Positions 36,801 through 48,800 of a stretch of 64,000 bases of DNA are shown here, piece by piece (positions within the stretch are counted from its first letter, which is position 1; each line of letters begins with the position of its first letter). This stretch comes from Cardinalis cardinalis. Lineage: Eukaryota; Chordata; Aves; Passeriformes; Cardinalidae. Below the pieces are notes generated by a model that had not been told where the DNA came from, searched no databases, and saw only the letters and a list, made by a program, of their open reading frames with translations. The stretch covers positions 2,177,691 through 2,241,690 of the forward strand of contig JACDOX010000027.1 of the NCBI GenBank assembly GCA_014549065.1, written 5' to 3'. The position numbers and the translations under genes are program-made.

Positions 36801-39800
36801 TCCCTGTGTATAACTTTCCATATCTTGGGCATTTGAACACTAAGATGAAGAAAACATTTTGTTTGTGACAAGTAACCACTTTGTAGTCAAACAGAAAGAC
36901 AGCTTATAGCACCTTTCAAACATCTTCTTACAGCTTTTTAAAAATTGAGTTGAAAATAAAGAATCAAGGGCTAAAATGGCTTAAATGACTCCAACACAAT
37001 CTCAGTAACNTGGTAAAGTCTGATAGCAACAAAATGAATACTGAGCATGTATCACATGGAGAAAATCCTTAAATAAGAGCGAAGATACAAAAGCCAAAAC
37101 CCAAAAGAAAGTGATCTAGGACCCAAACCCAAGGTTTGATATTAAAATCTCAAAGATTCATGTTTTGGGGGTGTTTTAGCACCAAGAACACCCTGCTGTG
37201 CTGCTGATAACAAGAACAAGCCCACATAGCCATAGTTTGGGAAAGCTGTGCACCATTNGCTCCTGCTGCTTGGCCTTTATTTAGCTAATAATATTCTTCC
37301 TCTATATTTTAAACCAGCCTTCTCACAGCATTCCTGCCTATTTGGTGACAAGCCAATCTTAACCCTTACTGTAGCCTTTTGAAGGCAGCAAATAAATAAA
37401 GGTTTTCATTTCTGGATGTTTGAATTGCAGCAAAAAGGAAACATCTGTTGGGAAGGAGGAAACTGCTCGGCTTTCGTTTAAATTTAGGAGCTGATGACAT
37501 ACTTGGCCCCTGGATTAGCAATTAAAGAGAGTCAACTGGAATGCTAATTCACATTAAAAAGGGAGCTCAGTTTCTGCCTATGCCTACTTCAGTAGTTTTT
37601 TAAAATCAAGTTTTCCACTTAGTGTTTTTTCTTCCTCAAGGGAGACATACTCAATCCAATACAGGCCACAACTCTTGAGAAACAGCAAAGCTGGTGAAAG
37701 CCCACACTGCCAAAAGCCTTCCTCTGACCTACCCCCTGCAGGAAGAGGGCACAGGTTTGCTGTGACTCATGGCACCAGGATTTGCCAAGCTCCCAAGCAG
37801 GGCTGGTGCCTGACTCAGCCAGCACAGAGCTCACTCCCCACTCTGAGTCAGGACTCAGAAATTGCCAAGCAGGGCTTGCTCCCACAGTGCCAAAGACCTG
37901 GGGAGCATTTTTGCACCTGCTCAGATTTGTTGGCCACGAAGCACAAAATCAAAGAGGAATGTGTGGGTGAAATCTTACTGTCTGGATCAACAAAGCCCTC
38001 ATTTACCCCGCTTCTATGTGGTTACACCAGAGGGAAGCAAGACCAATTGTTTGAAACCTTAGTTAAATGTCCTCTTATCAAGGAAAAAAATGCTGGGTTG
38101 CGTTTTTCCAGAGATGACCAAGAACCTTCTTATTTTACTTTTTTAAAACCAAAATGAATCAATCATTCAATCCATTTACATCTGAACTGATATTTTTCAT
38201 GATATGCTGAAAAACACAGGAGAGTATCTCAATATCCTCCTTACAGAACATCTTTCAGAGCAGTAATGTAATGAGCAAGAGCCATCTAGCAGCCTATTTA
38301 ATACAAATTTCTGCCAGCCGATTTCCCCTGTACCATATTATCAAAGGCACGGTGTAATTGCTGTGTAACAACTGGAGCATGTCCAGAAACGTTTTAAAAG
38401 CTTGGAATGATCTCGTTTAGGTTGAAAGCTGCACATTTTAGAAAAGCCCCTTCTTCCCAGGACCGCTTCAGTCCAAATTGACAAGAACTCAGCACCTACC
38501 TCCTGCCTCTCAACATCCATGTTCCAGACGACGATTCCCCCGTCTGCACCACAGGAGATGAGCTGCCGAGTGTGGTGAGCATAGGAGAGAGACTGAACTT
38601 TATCACTGAGAAAGAAACAAGACAGNTAGCAATCAACCACCTATGGCTACTGCACAAGTGAGCACAGAGTATCAATAAAGCAGTACAAACCATTTGTTNG
38701 CCCATATGTTTCCCTCCACCACTCATTGCACATGGCATCCATCAGATGCAAATCAGTCTTTGCTGTCAGACTGGGACCAGAATGAGAGTGTTGCTCATCT
38801 GGGCAGCATCAACAAAAGCAAAGACCTGTTCTGATAACTGCTTTTTCTATTCCTGGGATAGGAGGTCCCAGCTGCACTGGGAAGCCTCAACAAGGTTGCA
38901 GCTTCTGAAGGCACATCTGCATGCATAAATGCAGCCCCGGTAAGATATCTTCTTGGCAGAATGTCAGTAACAACTTTGTTCTGTAAATCTCTGCAACATC
39001 TAGAAATGAATCACTGAAAAACTACTGAAGATTTTCTTTTGACACTAACNAGCATAAGGAGTTTGAAAAATAATGTAGAAATGACACTAAATTGTTCCTA
39101 AACCTTCTCACAGTAAGGTGGAAAATTTAGGTGCTTCTGTTTCTTCTTTTAATGAAAAAACAACATGGGAGGAACAATTCAGCCTAAACTCCCAAAGATG
39201 GGCTCAATCCTTCATAAAATAAAGAAATTCAGGCCTCATTTCAGGCTGNTTACGACCTGGGAAACAAAGACTATATAACACTATTATGGAAAAAAACAAG
39301 GTTGTGAAGACACAGGAACCAAACATACTGTGACTGGAAATCATCCACAGTTTTGGTTTTGGAAATAATCCAAGATTTGGTTTCCTTTGCTACCACCACT
39401 GGTCTTGTCTGCCAAAAGGACTTGCATGCTAACACATTTATTTGTGCCTATAGCTGAACCTGAAGAGGGGAAAGCATTCATAGGAGAGCTTGGGACAACA
39501 GGGCCACCCTTCACAGTGCCTGCCTGCAGACACCAGAGGCACCATCACGATGTGTAGGATGCTGTGTTGTACAGCTCCAGCTGACAGCCATCTCACAGAT
39601 TAAGGTCCAGAGGCTAATTTCATATTAGAACTAATCTCCACAGCAATAAATCAAGCTGTGATGCATTAGCAAGCACCACTGGTAGGGTATTAGGTTGATC
39701 TGGTAATTTCAGTTAGAGCTCTGCAGTGCTCTGAAATCCCAGAGGCATCCCAATCACTCAGCAGAGTGCAGCATCACTCAAAAGAAATGCATGAATACAT

Positions 39801-42800
39801 AAGAAACCGTTAGCTCTAAACCACCATGGGATTTTGTCTTTCCAGACCTCAGCCTGGCATCCAAGTCCCACATATATGCAGTCCCAAAACTCTGAAACCA
39901 ACTTGTTGCCTTGCCAGAGTTAAATGTGAGGAGTCATTGTCACTAGAGCCNTTCTGATGTACAATCAATGCCCAGCACGGGCTTACCCTTCTTCNAAGAC
40001 ATCAATGGCTGTGCAAATGTACTTGCAAAGATGATGCCTCTTTGCACCNAGGAGATGTGAAGGCAGCTATGATTAAAGGTAAAAGCACATCACTTCAAAT
40101 TCAGGCTGTAGGTGAAAGAGCACAGAGGAAAAAGGGATTAATTGTCCAAGCCCGATGCTCCCTCTAGGGGAAGGAAAGACCTTGACACCTAAAACCCAAG
40201 AACTTCCCTGCAGCTGTTCTCATTTGAGGAGCCTCCTCTTTCCAACAAAGGCACAGGCTCTGGCATAACACTTTCAGGACTACATGATGTTGTGCTTTCC
40301 TTCACCACCCTCTGCAGACTCTTAAAACAGCCTGTGGGTCCAACACTGGAAAACTTACTATAAGCAAATTATTCCTGTTGTATATGGACCCCAGGGAGTC
40401 ACACATACAAGCTTGAGGCTTGTGAAGACTGTAACCTTTGGGCTGTTTGTTTCCAGATGTGGCTTCTGCATTTAGCTTTTCTCCTATAAAAGCAGGAGGA
40501 AGGGCTTTGAACATACTTATGTCCTTGCAGCTCGATGGCTGTTCCTTTTCTTCCTCCAATATCCCACATTATAATGGAATGATCAGAACTGCCTGAGAAT
40601 AAAACTCGCTGTATTGGGTCCCAGCAGAGAGCAGTGACACCACCTGCAACAGGAACACACACATCAGTCATTTTATTACAGGAAGTGGAAGACTGGAAGG
40701 TAGCTAAATGTAAAGATACAACAAAAAATATGGAGTGATTAAAATGCATATCTTTTTGGCAAAGACTGTGCATTCATGTGCCTTCCAGTGGAAAAATAAC
40801 AGTCTAGAAAAACTACTGAAACCCCATCCTGCTCTTCTGTGGGCACAGGGCTTCACTGNTGTTTGCATAGGTGAATCCATTGAGCAGTAAAGTGTGGAAG
40901 AAGAATGGTCACAGTGGGAGCTACACAACTTTCCATCTCCATAACTTCCAGAAAATTATAAAAGAAGCAAGTGTGGAATGCTATGGGCATCTTCTCAGTC
41001 CCCTAGCACAAGGACTGAACTACATTGTGCTACCTTGAGCTATTAAGACTCAGTTAGAGAGGAGGGATATGAAGAAAAAATGCCGAGGAATGACAGCATT
41101 TCTTCTGTTAGATGGTAGGATCATATCTAGGGTTGCTCTTTTCAAAGGGTGATGGGGCACAAGTCCCAGCAATGAAACAAGCATTTATTGCCTCCAAGCT
41201 GTGCCTATTCCACTTGGGATGAAGTGTCTGTCAATACAGATCTTCTCTTTAGCAGCATCCTTTCTCCCTCCCAGAACTACCACAACTTGTTCAAGTCTCA
41301 CTCTGCTTTAATTAGCAGCTACTGATTGTGGCAGTTTCTGCCATAGACGTGTTCTGCTCAGAGCTCTGATCACTCTTGTTTTTACCAATGCAACTTCCCT
41401 GAACTGCTGGAACAGTTTCAGAGCTATGTCCCTTCCACACTAAGCACTGACAGAAGCCATCCTAGTCTATCACAGGACAGTCAAACCATTATGATGCTGA
41501 GCACAGATGAAGACTCTCCTGAGCACCTTTCTGGGTCTCCTCCTGAGGCCTTACCTGTGTGTCCTTTAAATGTGGTGACAAGGCTGCANGACTCTTGCTC
41601 TAGTTTGAGGATGGTCACTTGCCCAGAATGGTCACCAACAAACACATGCCGGGTTTCCACATCAAATCTGAAGGATAGATGCTGAGGAAAACATATTATT
41701 TACACGAGCTCTGCATTCCTTTCATGACTTGCTAATTCTTTTGACACGAGTATACTGCAATCTTGTGAATAGNGCTCCAGTCTCAATGAGGTATTCAGAG
41801 TGTACTTTCAGGCACCTGTTCATCTTAATAATACTCATACCTGTTCATACTGATAGTGCAGTATCCCTGGGTGAGAAAAAATGAGACTATTCTAGGACAC
41901 AATTCGTGGTTTTGTTATGAAACACCACTGAAGTAGCCCTTCACCATGAACATAAGAGTGTCCCCTCAGGCTTTGTAACTTAAGTGCTACAGCTGGATGG
42001 TATCCAGTCTCTCCCTAACCAAAATTATACAAAATACAAAGAAGTACTGATTTTAAGCAAACTGGANACTGCAGAACAAAAAACCCCAAACCCGTTTCTG
42101 ATTATGTCAAATATTTCTGCAGTATTTGCCAGTGATTCTCCCTTCCACTGCTTCCATTGCCCTCCACTATCATAATCAGATGACCCAAATAAATTGTTCT
42201 CCAAAAGTTCTAATCAGTCAAAATTGGCTGTTCTCTAGTGAGATTTAGAGAATACAGAGCAAATTCTTCCACCTTGCTTTCAAAAATATTTATCAATAAA
42301 TTAGAAAATAAGTTCAGTCTTTCTGCCATTTAGATTGGCTGAATTACTAGANAATATAAAGCAAGTCTATCTCAAAACAATAATTTTCAGCCAGTATCAC
42401 TTCTCATGAAATAGAAAAACATGCATCATCTATACCACATACACTCTGGGGCATTAAAAAGTCTGTTTATGCTAACCCCTGTTTTCAGCCTAAGAGCTCA
42501 TACTTTTCCATTTCCCTTCTTCCCTTCCCTTCATTTGCAATAAAGCTGAATTAATATTTCTTTTATTGTCAAGCAGCTGGGGCAGCTCTACATGAATAAG
42601 CCACCTGAGTGCCATTTCTGGAGTAATTTACTCTTTAGTTAACCCAAATTCCCAGTAGTGAGCAGTTCAAGAGTGAAGGACAAGTGCTCATTATTTTATA
42701 TTAAAGTAATTTAATTTTTACCATGCATACACACAGGCACTCTGACCTGATCACCAACCTACTTTTGCTACCATTAATTCTCTGAAGAAGGCATGCACTG

Positions 42801-45800
42801 CATGTTTAAATGAAGGCCCTATCCATATTTACTACAATAGCAGACCACAATAGGTTGCAGATCGCCCATTGTGGTGCCCAAAAATGCTTAGACCTAAATA
42901 TGCCACAACACATTAAGGAGACAAAGCAAGGAGAACTGACAGTTTTTTAAACTGGATTTAAATAACAGTTTCTCTTACAAAGCACTGAATCCATACAGGG
43001 CACAAAATTTGGAGGGCAGCTAGACAAATAAACTAAAAGGGCTGTTTGAGTGCTCAGGAGCAGAAACAGAATGGAGGGCTGAGCAAAGGATACTGCAGGC
43101 CGCAGGCGCCCGCGCTGGTGCGGTACCCGCCCAGCCGCTGGCCGCTCTCCGAACAGTGCCACGTGAAGTGCTTGTCTTGTCCCGTGCTCAACACCCACTC
43201 CATCTCCAGGACAAACAGAATCATGATGACCCTGCTTTGATGAGCTGAAAGTTAAGCAGACAGACATACAATCACATTGCAGAGAAGAATATGGGGGCAG
43301 ACAACCATTGCAAACACCAACTGCACCCAACTCCTCCACTCACACTTCCCTGCAGAAGCAGCTGGTGTTTAATAATCCTGTTGACATCAGCTTCTATGGA
43401 AGCTTGTAAGGTCCCTGCTCTGCATGTTCAGCGTTTGCATGAGAAAGAGTGGAAGCAAGACTTAATTCCTTCCATGCCTATTGCAGTCATTTATCTTCTG
43501 CATCAGCACAAGTCTTCCCTCCATCATTGTATCATCACTAAGAAAGCTGCCACTCTGGAATGGACTTGGGGTTCCATTTAAACCTCTTTTGAGCTAGTTT
43601 TTTGACAGCAGTGAAAATGCCTACGCTGCTGCTCCTCTTGCTGTGAAGTTTTGGTGGATCCAGGCTGTGATACCCCAACAGAACCATGAGTTATAGTACA
43701 GACACAATGCTGCACCAAAGGGAAGGTTTAGCATTAAAAGGTTACAGGAATAAAATTTAAATAAAAGAAAAATATCACAGCTGTGGTAGATGCATAAAAC
43801 AGCTGAAGAAACAAGTTTCTACTGCTACCAAAATAAAGTCATGAAAAGGTTTTCATTAAAACAAGGGAACACATACTTGTTTTTTGTATGAATGACCAGT
43901 GGGCTTGGTCATGAAGTGCTGATTGAGCTGATATTCTAATAAAACAAGTGGCTGGAAAGACATACAGAACTATTCCCAGCTGCAACTTAATGGTGAATGC
44001 CATACTCAATCTACAGNCCTAATGCCTTATTACTGTTCTAAGACATAGCAACATATGTCACACAAAACAGACTGCTTGTATTTGTTTATGCAAAAGCTGA
44101 CACAAAAAAAAAGATTGAATATGTTTAGAAGCTTAAAAACCAGCCCNGAGCCTCCATCTGAAATGCAGAGAATCTCCTCAACAGTACAGGAAGATTGCTG
44201 TCTGCCCTATACAAATATGCAGCATATATGAGAGCTGTGTTCAAACCCCACAAGGGAGAACTACCTGTAGGATAGAAGAGGAGGCTCCCAAGAGCCAACA
44301 NCAGCTCTGATGCACACTTCTTCTTCAGACTGAGTCAATAGATGTATGGACACAACTTGCCATAATGGTGACTGGCAGCTAAACNAAAGTGTCAGGTGTG
44401 AACTGTGCCCTTTCACCCTTGCCCATTAGAAGACCTCAGATTTTGGCTGTCATTTCCACACACTTTTACATTCCAGATAAAAGNTGGGGACCATCCAGGA
44501 GTCACTTGAACGATTTCAAATAGATCCCATCTCCTNTCTACCCTTGCTTTCTCTGGGAAGAAATTCAGTGGCCCCTGGGGGGCTCATATTTATATTTACC
44601 CATCTGTTGCTCTCTCTGGGAACACCTGCACCAGCCAGTGGAGTGCTGCACTTGGAGAGGGACATGACTGTTGCCACAGGCACCTCAGGGGCTCACAAAN
44701 GTTCCAGGAGCTTGTGTGAACCATCAATGCTATAGACACACCCACAGACACAGGATGNGCAAAGCTGGCTGAGATCAGACTGCTCAAGGCCTGTTCAGGA
44801 ATGTTTTACCAGCATGTGGCAAATGCTACTGCTAGTGACAGCTTCTTATGGTTTAAATTGGTTGTGAGCATAGCTGGCACCACCCAACTCTCCTAAATCT
44901 CCTTCTACCTCCTAAAACTTCTAAAAGATGGGGCTTGTAATTTTTGATAGAAGTAGTGCCTGTGGATGCTGAGGCAACTCCTTCTGGCAAGTAAGGAGTA
45001 GACAATAAAAAATGGTACTTGCCAAGAGGTGAATGGGGTGTACATGACAGCTTTGCTTATCTTCCCTCCCTAAAAAGAGTTTCCAATTTAGCACTCTGTT
45101 GTCCACCTGCACATATTAGCTGGTGCAACCAGACATGTGCTGATGGCAGATATATCTGAAACAAGTGAAAGTGCACAGTGTAGATCATCTAAGTAAAGGA
45201 GCAAAGAGAAGGCAAATGCNAATAGAAAGTCACTTGTTGTTAAGAGGGAATTTGACTCCTGTAAGGCTTAAAGAAGCAAAATGTCAGAAGATTGGAAGCT
45301 GATAGAAGAGCAAGGAAGGGGTCTGGGCCCTAGGATTAACACAAGTTCATAATCTTCAAGAAGCAAACAAAAGGCTTCGTGTGTTGAAGATTTGATCACC
45401 ATTTGTATGCAGAAAAAATATGGAGCAAACAATTNCAAAGCTGCTCATTTGTAACAACAGCAGGATGAAGACGGGGGATGGAGTGTGAATGCGGTCACAG
45501 CACAGGAAAACTCTCAANAGGCACCAGGCAAGAGCAGATCTGTGTAAGCCAGAATGAGAAGAGAGACATTTTTGAGGAAAAATCATGCTGTACAGAAGGG
45601 AGAGAANCAGCAGAGAGGAGAAGGGCACAGGTCCATGTGCAGCTGAAGGGCAGAGGGAGCAGGGTGGCTGCTCTCCTCTATGAGAGNGCAGCAGCAAGCA
45701 CTATGCAAAGAGCAGGTTGGAAAAGAGAGGATGGAAAGGCTGTGCCCAGAAAAAAGAAGCTGCAGCCAGGAGGTGCACAGCAAGATGTCAGCAANGGAAA

Positions 45801-48800
45801 TGGAGGGTCAGTGCTGTGCATAAAGGCAAAAGTCTGAGAAGCATGGCCAGTGCACAGCCACACAGTGTTGGACAAGAAGCCGTTCTGAGGGGTTACAGTA
45901 AAAAGCAAATACCAAAACAGAGGTGGAAATTGCCAGGAAGAAAAAAAGCTTAGCATGAGCAAGAAAAGCACAAGTGAAGAGGCTGTGCTTACGGGATAAG
46001 GGCATGACATGAGCGAGCCTGAAAGCAGAGGGCCAGAGGGACACCCTTGAAACAGGCAGGCTGCACAAAGCATGGGGCAGAAGCAGGTCTGCAAATNTGG
46101 CTAGGCAGAAAAAGCGTGTGTCAAGTAAATAAATAAATAAAACAANACACTGAGCCAGGAGCTGTTATCTCATCCAGAGGGAGCACGGCAAAATGGTCCA
46201 GCTACAAGAAGCANGTTAGAGAAGGCCATAAAGAATTGGAAGCACCAACAGCCATATGGACAAGCCTGTGAGGGACTGGAGGGGGATGGAATCCAAGGCT
46301 GCTGAGGGGAGGGAAAGGTTTCTTGGAAGAACATGGGAGGAGCTGCCCAGGGAGAGAACAGAGGTTGTCTACACCCTCAGCTGGTGCTGTGACTGAAGAA
46401 TGGGGCTAATGATATGAGAGACAGACACACAATGAAAAAAATTTATTTCCCAGGGCATCCCAAATGGCNCTGATCAAATGCTTGCACTACTCCTCCTTAT
46501 GCAAGGGAATGAGTCAGTGCCTGCCGGAGGCCANTGCCACAAGACCCACCCTGGAGTCCTGACTAATCCTGTGTCACATCCCCCATNATCTTATTTAAAG
46601 AAATAAGATTTCACAACTCCGAACACAGCGTTGCAGCAAAACCTCCACAGTGCATGTCCAGCCANGTACACCACCAAGGCCAGGTCCATAAGCCACCAGA
46701 CCTGGCTGCACACCCCTACCAAGACCAAAGCACAGCCTATCTATGTGCTGTCGTTCTCTGTCACCAGAAGATCATTTGGCCAACATATTCACGGCCTTTC
46801 AAGACACAATAAACGTTTTTTAATCACTACAGCAGCCTCTGCTATTTATAATAATGCCTCGTTGTGGGAGATGATCAACAGCCCACCAGTCACTNCACAA
46901 GGGCACTGCTGACCATTTACAAAGCTAGCAAACACAAAACCAGCCAGCATGATTCAGCTAAAGCTACTTATTATCACTATTTAGCCACTTTGCAGGCTAA
47001 ATAAAAGTACTTACTCCCCCTAAAATACTTTTCAAGAAAACAGAGGCTTGACTTGAAAACTTTAAGCAAANTTTTTTCAAACTAGGACTTTTAGCAAATG
47101 AACCACTAGAAGGCCACCATACCCAACAAAATCACCTGTTCCTTTTTAATTTTAATTTTTCCTTGTCCAGGGTTTTACCAAGATGCTTATGCCAATCCCA
47201 AAACTCAGTATGGCCATGTGAGAAAGATGCACTGCATGGATAGGACTGTGGAGGGAGTCCTACTGGACCATGTGAGGAAGGTGCATCTCTGTTGGATCTT
47301 GATATTATCTACCCAAAGGACAACAGTGCTCCTCCCTGCATATTCTCCCAGANATGGCTCTTTCCTCCTTGCTATGTGCCAGCTGGACTTTGGACCCAGT
47401 GAGGCCACAGGTAACCCCAGATGCAGTGTTCTGGTTGGAGGCAAATGTAGCAAGAGGAGCACAAAAGTGCCTAACACTGTGTGGAGCAATGGAACTACAG
47501 GAGCCTGTGACTGACAGCAGCTCACAGAGCACCTCACTTTTGCAATGCTTCCCCAGAACTCCAGATCTCCAGCATGGACCCAGGGACCAGACAGATAGGG
47601 TGCTGCACTCCTTCACCAGCACCTGGTATGAGAGTGGAGAATCCAGGAGCATGTCTTTTTGGAGGGGCTGGTGGGAGGCATTGTGCTGTGGAGCAGCAGG
47701 CAGCCCCAGGTCATTGGTGCCCTGAAAACAGTGGGGAATCTCTTTGGGCTTTTTCTTTTCTTTTTCCAGCCTTGCACAGTCAGAAAACTGTTCACTGCAA
47801 TTGTGCAGGTGTGTGCAGTGAGACACTGGCACAAGTTGTCCAGAGAAGCTGTGGATTCCCCATTTCTGGAAGCGTCCAAGGCCAGATTGGATGGGGATTT
47901 GAGAACCTGGTGGTGGAAGGTGTCCCTGCCCATGGCAGGGAGGTTGGAACTTNCTGATCTTTATGGCCCCTTTCAACCCAAACCATTCTATGATCCTANG
48001 AAAAACCTTCCCAGACAGGCTAGGAAGAAGGTTAGGAGTGTGGTCAGCTGCACCACCTCTCCACTGATGTTAATGAACATTCACTGGAATCCTTTGCTCT
48101 CCAATATTTGGGGAATCTGAGCTCTTGGGTTTTCCCCCAGGACAACCCATGGAGGTTCTCCACGACATCTTCNTATCCAAAGGCCTCCTCTAAAGTTTTG
48201 CAACACATCTGGCATATTGCAGAAAGCCACAAAGAACAGCTTCCATTGTCCTTCTTTTTTCTTTTTTAATTTTACGAGCATTTTTGCCCAGACCTTCAGT
48301 GGGCTGTCAAAGCCAACAGGCTTTTCTGAAATACTGACAAGAAATGCATTCCCCTNTTAAAAAATTTTCAGCCTTTTCCCTGAAGAACTCATCAAGAAAG
48401 TTGTTCTCATGCCTATGTTGTTTTGCATATACAGAAGAAAATACCTCAGCTCACTCTCTTTAGTGCCACAACATTTAAATATGAAACTTAGCTACATCAA
48501 ACTTTGGTGACTGCAGAGCAATCACAAATTTGGATATTAACATCTGTACAGTCAGACTGCAGCAATCTTATTTAAGATTCACATATAAATATTTTATCAT
48601 CATTGGATATTTTTCTTCAGTTTTTACAAGGTAAGAAAAAATGCAGGCATTCTAGCTTAATCTTACAACACATCAGACATTCATGAAACACTCACATGTT
48701 AGCCATGCCCTGCAAAAATCAAGATTCTCTTCATACCATAAAATTCAAATGTTACAAAGTGATCCCCAGAGCCTCCATTTAGAGATTTAAATTACCCTCT

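Noticed and set aside
40399..40773. Open frame around WDFY2 exon 7 extended into introns
   Set aside because: Conserved WD40 sequence is limited to 40517-40643, bounded by canonical splice sites.
47305..47976. 223-codon minus-strand open frame
   Set aside because: It overlaps the antisense of a CR1 end and contains ambiguous codons. No domain was recognised.
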